Virus record (IMG/VR): IMGVR_UViG_3300021963_000197 | Span: 1 to 48,529 of that record | Strand: one strand, 5' to 3' | DNA: 48,529 nucleotides | From: a virus | Shown: piece by piece, positions 33,060 through 41,809 of the stretch | Layout: every line of letters starts with the position of its first letter | Numbering within the stretch: the first letter of the stretch is position 1 | Program-made: the position numbers and the translations under genes | The notes under the pieces: model-generated | The model's input: only the letters and a program-made list of their open reading frames with translations | The model's database searches: none | What the model was told of the DNA's origin: nothing

Positions 33060-36000
33060 ATGGCCAAGCACGTAATTTTAGAAGCATACACATTTACCCC
33101 AAGTACTCGCACAATAGCGATTACAGGTAAATCTATCAGAAGAGAACAACTGCTTCTAATCACCAACACTACTACCAACACGGTAATTTATAATTTTTCT
33201 GACCCAGATTTGAAGGCAACTAGTTATACTAATGCAGTCAGCACTACAACTGGTCAAGAAACAACTACAGTAGTTTTAAACTATAATACAACTGCAATGT
33301 CGTCAACAGACAAATTGAGTATTATGGTTGAAGAAATTTATACTGAGATAATACCTTCAGAAACCATGCGAGATCCGGTGGATAAAATGCGTGTGTCAAC
33401 TCCGCAGAGTTTAATCGACACTGACTTTGAATACGGAACTCAACCTACCAAGTGGGAAAGTTTGCAAATGTTGAATAATCGTCCTAGTTCATTTTACGAT
33501 TCAACACAATATGTTTTACTTAGTGCGATAACATCATCGACTACTACTGTAAGTGTGACCATGCAGGCGTTTAGTGGTAGCATCACAACCAGCGCAGCCG
33601 TTTCTACTATTACTGGTATTGCTAGTACAGCAGGACTTTATCCTGGTATGACGTTGCTTAAACAAAGCGGTACCGGTACGCTAGGTGCAAATGCAGCTAT
33701 TATCAGTGTTGACAGTGCAACACAGGTTACCGTACAAGGTACTTCTGCTCATACTGCTGGAACTATTGTGTTTACACTGACTATGCCCAGTGTAGGTCAA
33801 CCAATATTTGTACAAGGTACATTAGATACTGGGTATGCAGATGGCTGGTGGCTATGCACTGCCAGTACTGCAGCAACCGGTGTGTTTACCTACAGCACTA
33901 CTGTTGCACCGACTATGATTGGCGGCACACTTTTTGACGGTACAAAGACTTTTATCTATTACGGTACATTTTATACTGGCGCACTAATTCCATGGGGTGG
34001 TACAGCCATTGTTACAGACGGTACTAGAGCCACAGTGACTACTACAAACGGTCACGGACTTCGTATCGGTGACAGTGTCTTTGTAGTGGGTACTACTACT
34101 AACACTGCTCTAAACAATACATGGATAGTTGAACGAACATTAACCAGTAATACATTTACTTTCTTAACATCGGCAGCAGCTACTACACATACTACTCCTT
34201 CGGTAGCCGGCGTTAGCGGATTATATCCAAGAGGTCAAGGATATGTTGTACATAGACCGTTTGACGGCGGCGTACAGTTCAGTGATGTAGTACCATATCA
34301 CGGTTATCAAGTTATTCGTCAAACTAGACGACAATTCCGTTATCAATCTGGTAAAGCTATGCAGTTCTCAACGGGTAGTATTATGAAACCGTCGTTGGTA
34401 GTTGATAACATCACCAATGGCGGCAGTGGCGCAACAGTTACAGTAACTTGCAAGTATCCACATGGATTGCTACCAGGTGGATACATTAAGGTCAGTGGTT
34501 CTCTTGATGCAGCGTATAATGGTATTTTTGTTGTGGCCACAGTAACTAGCACACGAGTATTCACTTATACAAGTACAGCATTATATACAGCTTCAGGCAA
34601 TAGTACAACACTAACACTAACTGCTGGTACTACACCAAGTACAGCTCCAGCTCCAGGATTTCCGTTAACGGTTAGTCCATATGCTTGGTACGGATCAGCT
34701 AACCGAGTAGGTCTATTTGATGGACAAAACGGTTTCTTCTTTGAGTATGACGGGCAGAACATTTACTGCGTTAAACGATCAAGCACACAACAGATTAGCG
34801 GCAGCTCAGCTGTTCCAACTGGTAGTGCCACAGTAACCGGTACCGGTACTAAGTATAGTCAAGAATTAAAACCAGGTGACTATATTGTTCTTCGTGGTAT
34901 GAGTTATGTCGTGCAGTCTATTGCTTCAGATACTAGCATGTTTATCTATCCTGAGTACAGAGGCGCATCTAATGTTAGTAACGTAATCATTAGCAAGACT
35001 ATTGACAGCAAATATGTACAAAGTTCATGGAATATTGACAAGATGGATGGCACCGGTGCAAGCCTGTACAACTTAGATCTTACACGTATGCAGATGTTCT
35101 ACATCGATTACACATGGTACGGTGCTGGTGCAATACGCTTTGGATTCAAGAATAATCGTGGTGAAGTTATCTATTGCCACAGAATTCCAAACAATAACAT
35201 AAACACAGAAGCATACATGCGTTCTGGTAACTTGGTAGCACGATATGAGACTAACAGTCTTGCACCATATACCTATTTGACCAGTACGTTGACCAGCGGC
35301 GTTACTGCCAGTATGGCTGTGGCAGATACTAGTTTATTCCCAAGTTCTGCCACTGTAGTGGTTAGCCAAAGTGGAAATACAGGTGCTGTTATTGAGTACG
35401 TTCAATACACTGGTAAAACCGGTACCACACTAACGGGCCTAACACGCAACTATCAAGGTATTACTATACCAGGTGCTGGCTCAGCCGCAGGCGGAAGTGG
35501 AGCAGCAACAACCTTTACTGTAACAGGTGCAACTACAGCCAGTGCAGGCGGAACAGCACCTGTCAAGGTTGAATTCTACGGCCCAAGCCAAGCCAGTACT
35601 ATTGGACACTGGGGTTCAGCAGTTATCATGGACGGGCGCTATGACGATGATAAATCTCTAGTGTTCGTTGGCGGTATGAACAGAAGTCAGTTGATCAGCA
35701 ACGTGGCTCAAGATGCAACTGTTCCTTTAATCAGCCTTCGTATTAGTCCAAGTATTGATAACGGCTTAACTGGTGTACTAGGTTCTAGAGAAATTGTGAA
35801 TCGTATGCAGTTGGTCATGCGATCACTGTCAACTATTACTACAGGTACAAATTGTACCTTCTTGATCTCTTTGAGATTGAATGGTCGTGTCAGTGCAGGC
35901 GTGTTCACTAGTGTAGGTGGTTCAAGTCTAGCACAGCTTGCTGTACATACTAGTGGTACAACTATTCTTGGCGGTGAAAACGTATTTGGTTTCTATACTG

Positions 36001-36209
36001 CCAGCGGTGTTAACACAGAAGACTTGAATCAAGTTCGTGACTTAGGTACTAGTATTCTAGGCGGAGGTACAACTAACACATGTCCAACTACTGCTAATAA
36101 TGTGTATCCAGACGGTCCTGATATTATTACAATTTGTGCGACTAACGTGACCACAGTAACTACTAACTCAATTCTAGCACGTATTAGCTGGACAGAAGCA
36201 CAGGCTTAA
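33060..36209 (+). CDS. large conserved baseplate/fibre structural protein
   Basis: 1049 residues. The first 150 residues (MAKHVILEAYTFTPSTRTIA, REQLLLITNTTTNTVIYNF, DTDFEYGTQPTKWE) are of a type I associate with marine T4-like phages. The middle (about 160-560) is built from inserted beta modules, including two of the 'HGL..G' type near residues 330 and 465. From 570 to 720 the segment SPYAWYGSANRVGLFDGQNG through MFYIDYTWYGAGAIRFGF is a compact beta domain with many Tyr/Trp. The last 200 residues (LVFVGGMNRSQLIS to the end) form another domain. AGGAGA site. It is likely a large adhesin-holding baseplate component; family name not certain. Confidence 0.7.
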   Translation: MAKHVILEAYTFTPSTRTIAITGKSIRREQLLLITNTTTNTVIYNFSDPDLKATSYTNAVSTTTGQETTTVVLNYNTTAMSSTDKLSIMVEEIYTEIIPSETMRDPVDKMRVSTPQSLIDTDFEYGTQPTKWESLQMLNNRPSSFYDSTQYVLLSAITSSTTTVSVTMQAFSGSITTSAAVSTITGIASTAGLYPGMTLLKQSGTGTLGANAAIISVDSATQVTVQGTSAHTAGTIVFTLTMPSVGQPIFVQGTLDTGYADGWWLCTASTAATGVFTYSTTVAPTMIGGTLFDGTKTFIYYGTFYTGALIPWGGTAIVTDGTRATVTTTNGHGLRIGDSVFVVGTTTNTALNNTWIVERTLTSNTFTFLTSAAATTHTTPSVAGVSGLYPRGQGYVVHRPFDGGVQFSDVVPYHGYQVIRQTRRQFRYQSGKAMQFSTGSIMKPSLVVDNITNGGSGATVTVTCKYPHGLLPGGYIKVSGSLDAAYNGIFVVATVTSTRVFTYTSTALYTASGNSTTLTLTAGTTPSTAPAPGFPLTVSPYAWYGSANRVGLFDGQNGFFFEYDGQNIYCVKRSSTQQISGSSAVPTGSATVTGTGTKYSQELKPGDYIVLRGMSYVVQSIASDTSMFIYPEYRGASNVSNVIISKTIDSKYVQSSWNIDKMDGTGASLYNLDLTRMQMFYIDYTWYGAGAIRFGFKNNRGEVIYCHRIPNNNINTEAYMRSGNLVARYETNSLAPYTYLTSTLTSGVTASMAVADTSLFPSSATVVVSQSGNTGAVIEYVQYTGKTGTTLTGLTRNYQGITIPGAGSAAGGSGAATTFTVTGATTASAGGTAPVKVEFYGPSQASTIGHWGSAVIMDGRYDDDKSLVFVGGMNRSQLISNVAQDATVPLISLRISPSIDNGLTGVLGSREIVNRMQLVMRSLSTITTGTNCTFLISLRLNGRVSAGVFTSVGGSSLAQLAVHTSGTTILGGENVFGFYTASGVNTEDLNQVRDLGTSILGGGTTNTCPTTANNVYPDGPDIITICATNVTTVTTNSILARISWTEAQA

Positions 36210-36222
36210 TAGGAGAGTAAAG

Positions 36223-36606
36223 ATGTCAACTAGAGACTATAGTGTACATCAAGTTAGTTCAACTGCACCTAGTGGTGGAAAAGTCGGTGACGAGTATTAT
36301 AATCCAACGACTAATAAACTCTATAAATATGTTGCTTTAAATGGGACTAGTCCTGCTTATGCAGAAACTCTGACAGCAGATGCCAACGGTAATATAGGCT
36401 TTGGCAAAACTGCCGCTTATAAACTTGATGTAGCAGGCACTGTGAATGCTACTTTTGTTCGCGCAGCAGTGATACTGACTAATCAAATTATTGATCAAAA
36501 TCTAGTCATAGGCGGTGGCAACAATGGATTAAGTGTAGGACCTGTTAGCCTGACAGCAGGTAATACCATAACTGTAAGCGCAGGACAAAGACATATCATA
36601 CTATGA
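36223..36606 (+). CDS. short fibre protein, N-terminal partner of the S74 gene
   Basis: 127 residues. MSTRDYSVHQVSSTAPSGG, then PTTNKLYKYVALNG and the shaft unit GNIGFGKTAAYKLDVAGTVNAT, a repeat typical of fibre heads before a peptidase S74 tip. The protein ends TVSAGQRHIIL. AGGAGAG site. Its TGA overlaps the ATG of the next gene (ATGA at 36603-36606), so the two are translationally coupled and may assemble as one fibre, or could be joined by a slip at the overlap. Confidence 0.75.
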   Translation: MSTRDYSVHQVSSTAPSGGKVGDEYYNPTTNKLYKYVALNGTSPAYAETLTADANGNIGFGKTAAYKLDVAGTVNATFVRAAVILTNQIIDQNLVIGGGNNGLSVGPVSLTAGNTITVSAGQRHIIL

Positions 36607-37412
36607 CAACTCTAATCACCGGCGTTACATATACAAGTGGATGGCAAGTAACTGCTGACACAACTGGCACACTGAACATACAAACTGGCAGTGTGCCTAC
36701 TAGTGCAATGTATATTGATGCTAGTCAAAATATTGGAATCAACACTGGCGGTGTTAGCCCCAGTACAAGTAATGGCAGTGTATCGATCAACGTAGGCATA
36801 AAAGGCACACTCAATGTCAATCTTGGATTTGAAACTACTACAAATCAATTTGGCGGATTAGTAGAATGGCGTAGAACCGGTAGAACTACCAGTGCTAGAT
36901 TTGCACAATTTGCAGCTAACGAAGATGCTAGTAGCAATGCTATTATGACTTGGTGGACAGCAGCAGCCTCGGCAGATGTAACTGAAAAAATGAGGTTAGG
37001 GTCAGCAGGAGGACTTAGTCTAGGCACAACTGCTACAGGTGTTGCTGGCGAATTTAGAGCAACAAATGCTGTTACTGCATTTTATTCTGATCGTAGATTA
37101 AAAACAGAAATAGGCCGTATTGAAAATGCACTAGATAAAATTGATCAACTAACTGGTGTTATCTATACACAAAATAAACTAGCAGAAGAATTTGGTTATA
37201 ATAACTACGACGAACAAGTAGGATTATACGCAGACGATGTTAAAAGAGTTCAACCACAAGTAGTTAAGCCAGCACCATTTGACTTAGATGAGAATAATCA
37301 AAGTAAGTCTGGTGAAAATTATCTAACGGTTCAGTATGAAAAACTAGTTCCATTACTAGTTGAAGGTATCAAGGAACTTAGAAAAGAAATCAACGCACTG
37401 AAAGGACAGTAA
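36603..37412 (+). CDS. fibre with C-terminal peptidase S74 self-cleaving chaperone
   Basis: 269 residues. After a shaft (1-150), the C-terminal region is the intramolecular chaperone of the endosialidase type (peptidase S74): FYSDRRLKTEIGRIENALDKI followed by LTGVIYTQN, QVGLYADDVKRVQPQVV, YEKLVPLLVEGIKELRKEI and a coiled-coil end. Ser162 and Lys167 are five residues apart, as in the Ser/Lys dyad of the endosialidase chaperone, so cleavage before Ser162 is expected after trimer folding. The released piece would be about 108 residues. Starts on the ATGA overlap with the preceding gene. It is the only S74 domain in the window. Confidence 0.9.
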   Translation: MTTLITGVTYTSGWQVTADTTGTLNIQTGSVPTSAMYIDASQNIGINTGGVSPSTSNGSVSINVGIKGTLNVNLGFETTTNQFGGLVEWRRTGRTTSARFAQFAANEDASSNAIMTWWTAAASADVTEKMRLGSAGGLSLGTTATGVAGEFRATNAVTAFYSDRRLKTEIGRIENALDKIDQLTGVIYTQNKLAEEFGYNNYDEQVGLYADDVKRVQPQVVKPAPFDLDENNQSKSGENYLTVQYEKLVPLLVEGIKELRKEINALKGQ

Positions 37413-37413
37413 C

Positions 37414-39243
37414 ATGGCAATATCATTAGGTGCTGCAAGTTATGTTACCAGTGGACTAGTATTTCACGTTGACGCAGCTAATTCAGCAAGTTATCCTGGT
37501 ACAGGTACAACTTGGACTGACATAGCAGGCAATACTGCAGGCACAATGACCAGCGTAACCTACAATGGCGCTATCAACGGTGGTGTAATGACCTTCAGTG
37601 GTGCCGCTGGCATTGGTGTTACCTATCCTGGTACAAATCTTTCTTTAAACACACTCACTATTAGCGCATGGTCATATTCAACTAATTACACCCAAAGTGG
37701 CTTTTGGTTTGAAAAGACCACTAATAATCTAGTTAATACACAATACTCAATATTTTTAGACGGTTCCGGCAATATATATTTTAGAACTCAAGGACTAACT
37801 CCAGCTGATCTTGTCGTGAGTAATAACGGAGCTAATCTTGAAAACGGCCGTTGGAATAATGTAGTAGGTACATTTGATGGCACCACTAAGAGGATCTATG
37901 TTAATAATGTGTTAGTAGCCTCAGGTGCAGTAACAGGTACAATCACAGCTAATAGTTCTGGTAATGCCTATGTCGGTAGCTATGGCAGTCTTGCTGGTTA
38001 TCCATTCAACGGATATATTTCTAGTGTACAAGTCTATAACAGAGCGCTAAGTCTCAGCGAAATACAACAAAATTATGCTCACTTTAGTCGCGGAGTTTAT
38101 TTTAGTACAGGATCCAGTCAAGTTACTGGTTCGTCTTCAACATCAGATAGAGGCCGTTTGCTGGCAGTAAGTGCATACATTACTCCGGCTATCACAGGCA
38201 GTTATAATTGGACTCCTTATGTTCCGGTGACTACTCCGGCAACTATAACTTGGAATTATTTTGGAGCTAGTGTGGCTGCTACTGGTACTACTCCTGGACC
38301 TTATACCATAACACATTCAGCAGCACCAGCGACTTGGACACAGAGTGCTTACAGTACAGAATCAGGAGTTAATGTATTTGCACAGGCTACACCTAACCAA
38401 ACTAATACTTATATTATGGTTGGTTTAACACGTACTCCTGGCGCAAGTTATACAGCGATCGAATATGCACTTTATTACAATGCTGATGGAAATTTATATA
38501 TTTACGAAAGCGGTAATAATATTGGTACATTCGGTACCTACTCTACTACAACTGTTGGTCGTGTTACCTATGACGGTAGTTACATAAGATACTACGCAGA
38601 TGTGAATGGAACAAGGCCTATTAGAGTAGTAGCAGTATCTGGTCTAACAGGTTTAAAATTCCAAGCAGCGTTTTATAATGGTGGCGCCCTAAGTGGTGTA
38701 TACTTTGGATCTAATACTCATCAGATAGCAAAGAAAGCGTTTGCCATAGTTACTGGTGGCGGTGGCGGTGCAGCTGGCTATGCAGAAAGTGGAGGTTCGG
38801 GCGGACACTGCGAAAGAATGATAGATGTTACTGGGGTACAAACAGTTACAGTTACCATAGGTGGTGGTGGATCTACTGTTACCTATTATGCTGTGGCAGG
38901 CAATGGCGGAACTAGTAGTTTTGGATCGTATGCTACTGCTACAGGTGGCAATGGTGGCAATGCTAACTTCCAGCACAGTGGCGGCAGTGGCGGCACAGGC
39001 AGTGGCGGAGACGTTAATCTTGTAGGCGGTACTGGTACAGGACATGTTAACTTAGCAGGTTCAGGAGCTATGAGTAGTGGTGGGCAGAGTTACTGGGGCG
39101 GCGGCTATGCCATTAGCCACAGTCAAAACGTTCCAATCGGATTTAGTGCTCCGGGTGCAGGCGGCTGCGGCGGAAGAACTGATGCTACTAGTCCAGGGTC
39201 AGTAGGAGCACCTGGCGCAGTAGTAGTATATTCATATAGTTGA
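37414..39243 (+). CDS. LamG plus glycine-rich adhesin (first of three)
   Basis: 609 residues. A LamG-type domain runs from about 15 to 230 (LVFHVDAANSASYPGTGTTW, TISAWSYST, GRWNNVVGTFDGTTKRIYVN, SSVQVYNRALSLSEIQQNY). A beta domain follows (about 235-440). The last 165 residues are glycine-rich (VTGGGGGAAGYAESGGSGG, GGTSSFGSYATATGG, GSGGDVNLVGGTGTGH) and end AVVVYSYS. Such glycine-rich regions form polyglycine-II bundles at the tips of some T4-like adhesins (gp38 of phage S16). The ATG is one base after the previous stop, with AAGGA inside that gene. Probably a receptor-binding tip. Confidence 0.78.
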   Translation: MAISLGAASYVTSGLVFHVDAANSASYPGTGTTWTDIAGNTAGTMTSVTYNGAINGGVMTFSGAAGIGVTYPGTNLSLNTLTISAWSYSTNYTQSGFWFEKTTNNLVNTQYSIFLDGSGNIYFRTQGLTPADLVVSNNGANLENGRWNNVVGTFDGTTKRIYVNNVLVASGAVTGTITANSSGNAYVGSYGSLAGYPFNGYISSVQVYNRALSLSEIQQNYAHFSRGVYFSTGSSQVTGSSSTSDRGRLLAVSAYITPAITGSYNWTPYVPVTTPATITWNYFGASVAATGTTPGPYTITHSAAPATWTQSAYSTESGVNVFAQATPNQTNTYIMVGLTRTPGASYTAIEYALYYNADGNLYIYESGNNIGTFGTYSTTTVGRVTYDGSYIRYYADVNGTRPIRVVAVSGLTGLKFQAAFYNGGALSGVYFGSNTHQIAKKAFAIVTGGGGGAAGYAESGGSGGHCERMIDVTGVQTVTVTIGGGGSTVTYYAVAGNGGTSSFGSYATATGGNGGNANFQHSGGSGGTGSGGDVNLVGGTGTGHVNLAGSGAMSSGGQSYWGGGYAISHSQNVPIGFSAPGAGGCGGRTDATSPGSVGAPGAVVVYSYS

Positions 39244-39250
39244 GGCACAC

Positions 39251-40681
39251 ATGGCAGTAACACTCGGTCAACAAGCACTGACGATACCTAGAAAAGATCT
39301 AGTCTTATGGTTAGACGCCAATAATACATCTAGTTACCCTGGATCAGGAACCACTTGGTTTGATGTCAGCGGCAACGCAAATCATTTTACCATACTGGCC
39401 ACAGCCTATAATAGTTCAACTGCAATCAAATACATGGACTTTGGCGGATCTTTCGGATGTGCTAAAAGATCTTCTGGCGCAGACATGCCTGTGGGTAGTT
39501 ATCCTTACACTGAAGCTACAGTAGTTGCTTGGACTAGACTTCTTAACAATACAGTTACGTGGAAAACACTATTAAGAAGTTTATCCACTGGTGGCGACCA
39601 TCAAATAATTGTAGGAGGTCCAGGGTCAACGGGCTACGGCATGGGCATGTATGATAATACCAATGGTGGCGGCTATATTGACAGCGGCTATTTACAAACT
39701 AGCATACCTGGATATAATACTGGCACATGGAACATGTTGGTCTATAGATTTTATAGATATAGTCCTTATTATACAATTACCTTAAACAATTCTCCAGCAA
39801 GTATATTAGGATCTTCAACTAATATCAATGGTAGTTTTAAACGTGGCATTTGTAGCATTGGTGCATATAACGGCGGCGATCAATCGAACGCTTCTGTTGC
39901 TAGCCAATACTGGGGAGACCTTGGTTCTATCGCCATCTATAACCGCGCACTATCAGACACTGAAGTAACGCAGTGTTATAATGCAGGAGCACCGACCTAT
40001 AAGGGAGCAGCCGTACAGTATGAAGATGCTATCACCTATAACGACGGTACTGTTCAAAGATTAAATTTTGATACCACTACTGATTCTGGGACACTATTGA
40101 GTACTTCAGTGTACAGTACCGCGGGTACGTTTACTTGGACTAAACCTGTAGGGTGTACTAGAGCACATGTCAGAGTTATAGGCGGCGGCGGTGGCGCTGC
40201 AGGCTACGCAGAATCAGGTGGCGCAGGCGGGTATAGTGAAAAGATTGTTGATGTTACTAATGTCAGCTCGGTGTCAGTTACAGTAGGAGCTGGCGGTACT
40301 TGTGTTACCTATTATGCAGCCGCAGGCTCAGGCGGTACTAGCAGTTTTGGTTCTTATGCAACTGCTACAGGTGGCAGCGGAACTAATACTCAGTTTGCAC
40401 ACACCGGCGGCGTCGGCGGATTAGGATCCGGCGGCGATATTAACTTGTATGGCGGAGGCGGTACAGGACATAGTAATGCAGCAGGCAGTGGAATTATTGG
40501 GCGTGGCGGCACAAGTTTCTATGGAAGTAGTACAACTGTTCGCAGAGACTTAATTAATACTAAATTACTTAATGGAGCTCCAGGATCAGGCGGTCCAGGA
40601 GCAAGAACAGATGATGGCAACGGTGATACTACTGGCCGTCTTGGTGAACCTGGGATTGTCGTAGTATATGCTTATAAATAA
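39251..40681 (+). CDS. LamG plus glycine-rich adhesin (second of three)
   Basis: 476 residues, built like the gene before it but without its middle domain. LamG-like region 15-245 (LVLWLDANNTSSYPGSGTTW, GDLGSIAIYNRALSDTEV), a short joint with DAITYNDGTVQRLNFD, then 'GTFTWTKPVGCTRAHVRVIG' and a C-terminal glycine-rich domain ending IVVVYAYK. The glycine-rich domain aligns with the other two copies over its whole length. GAGG site; 7 bp gap. The joint sequence recurs at the start of the third copy, which shows how it could have arisen by loss of the LamG part. Confidence 0.78.
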   Translation: MAVTLGQQALTIPRKDLVLWLDANNTSSYPGSGTTWFDVSGNANHFTILATAYNSSTAIKYMDFGGSFGCAKRSSGADMPVGSYPYTEATVVAWTRLLNNTVTWKTLLRSLSTGGDHQIIVGGPGSTGYGMGMYDNTNGGGYIDSGYLQTSIPGYNTGTWNMLVYRFYRYSPYYTITLNNSPASILGSSTNINGSFKRGICSIGAYNGGDQSNASVASQYWGDLGSIAIYNRALSDTEVTQCYNAGAPTYKGAAVQYEDAITYNDGTVQRLNFDTTTDSGTLLSTSVYSTAGTFTWTKPVGCTRAHVRVIGGGGGAAGYAESGGAGGYSEKIVDVTNVSSVSVTVGAGGTCVTYYAAAGSGGTSSFGSYATATGGSGTNTQFAHTGGVGGLGSGGDINLYGGGGTGHSNAAGSGIIGRGGTSFYGSSTTVRRDLINTKLLNGAPGSGGPGARTDDGNGDTTGRLGEPGIVVVYAYK

Positions 40682-40693
40682 CAGGAAGTAAAA

Positions 40694-41377
40694 ATGGCAA
40701 TTACACTAGGATCAACTGGTATTACATTTAACGATGGTACTACGCAGACTTCTCGATATGAAGATCAACTTGACAAAGGTAAGTTGTTGTCTATTTCATC
40801 ATATACTGTTGCAGGATCTTACACATGGAATAAACCTGTTGGTTGTACCAGTATCTTGGTAAGAGCAGTGGGTGGTGGCGGTGGTGCTAGTGGCTACTGT
40901 GAAAGCGGTGGTGCTGGAGGTTTCGCAGAAAGATTAATTGACGTTACCAGTGTTACCAGTGTAGCAGTTACAGTGGGAGCTGGAGGTGCAGGTACAGCCT
41001 ATGTAGGAACTACTGGCGGTTTATCCACTGGTGGTGGAACTAGTAGTTTTGGATCTTACATAACAGCCACAGGCGGTTTCGGCAGTAACAGAAATTATAA
41101 TCACACTGGTGGCCACGGTGGTGTAGGTAGTGGCGGTAATATTAACCTATATGGCGGCACTGGTACTGGGCATACTAACAGTGTAGGTAATGGTGCGGTG
41201 GCACGTGGTGGCGAAAGTTATTTTGGTGGGGGTGCAGGCGCAAATAGAGCCAACGCCACAGGAAAGAATGGAAATGGTGCGCCAGGATCAGGCGGTGCAG
41301 GCAATAGAACAGACGATGGTAGTGCAGCCGGTGGCCAAGGCGAAGATGGTGCAGTAATAATTTGGGAGTACAAGTAA
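40694..41377 (+). CDS. glycine-rich adhesin lacking LamG (third of three)
   Basis: 227 residues. Only a short N-terminus (MAITLGSTGITFNDGTTQTS) precedes the KPVGCTSILVRAVGGGGG joint and the glycine-rich domain (GYCESGGAGGFAERLIDV, GTSSFGSYITATGGFG, GSGGNINLYGGTGTGH) ending AVIIWEYK. This is the minimal form of the three tandem copies. The TAA stop overlaps the next ATG (TAATG at 41375-41379), tying it to the small protein that follows, as for other fibre and small-protein pairs here. AGGAAG site. Confidence 0.78.
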   Translation: MAITLGSTGITFNDGTTQTSRYEDQLDKGKLLSISSYTVAGSYTWNKPVGCTSILVRAVGGGGGASGYCESGGAGGFAERLIDVTSVTSVAVTVGAGGAGTAYVGTTGGLSTGGGTSSFGSYITATGGFGSNRNYNHTGGHGGVGSGGNINLYGGTGTGHTNSVGNGAVARGGESYFGGGAGANRANATGKNGNGAPGSGGAGNRTDDGSAAGGQGEDGAVIIWEYK

Positions 41378-41778
41378 TGAAACGAGCATTGATAAACAGT
41401 TTAGAACCAGGTAGAGTATGTGAGGTAGTAGATCCTGGAAATGAATTTGAAGTTTCAGCAGATTTATCATGGATCGATTGTCCAGATGATACAACTACAT
41501 TACATACTCATAATGTTGAGACTGGAGAATTTACACCTTTTGATATATTAACAAGTCCGGGCTTTGCTGAAAATGCCTACAAAGTAGCCAGAGTGATTGC
41601 CTATAAATCACCTGGGGAACAGTTAGACATGCTGTTCAAAGAATTACAAGCAACTGGCACAGTTAGTCCCGACGGGCCTTGGGCCACACATGTAGCCACA
41701 GTTAAAGCCAACATACCAAAAGATGATCCTGCGGCTGTACTAGCATGGAACCAGAAGCTAGCTGAGGGCAATCAATGA
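41377..41778 (+). CDS. small fibre-associated protein with divergent QLD motif
   Basis: 133 residues from the ATG at 41377 (MKRALINSLEPGRVCEVVDP), which overlaps the previous stop; an in-frame TTG at 41362 is less likely. Near residues 90-125 the segment SPGEQLDMLFKELQATG, then W-x3-V-x2-VK-x2-IPK, matches the pattern of the two small proteins at 46480 and 48072 (YPSI-x-DQLD-x-LYH-x-G ... IK-(D)-x-YPK). I infer a shared C-terminal domain with a different N-terminal part. Small proteins of this sort beside fibres are commonly assembly factors. Exact function unproven. Confidence 0.65.
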   Translation: MKRALINSLEPGRVCEVVDPGNEFEVSADLSWIDCPDDTTTLHTHNVETGEFTPFDILTSPGFAENAYKVARVIAYKSPGEQLDMLFKELQATGTVSPDGPWATHVATVKANIPKDDPAAVLAWNQKLAEGNQ

Positions 41779-41809
41779 TCGATAATTAGTATACCTAATA
41801 CTCAATTAT

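Noticed and set aside
36603-36606. ATGA overlap taken as proof of a sequencing frameshift
   Set aside because: ATGA overlaps are normal coupling sites (also at 43042), and both products have plausible ends, so an error is only one option.
41779-41809. Short inverted repeat ATTAG...CTAAT before the enzyme cassette as a terminator or operator
   Set aside because: Only five paired bases and no T tract; no late-promoter consensus in the gap either, so nothing firm can be called.
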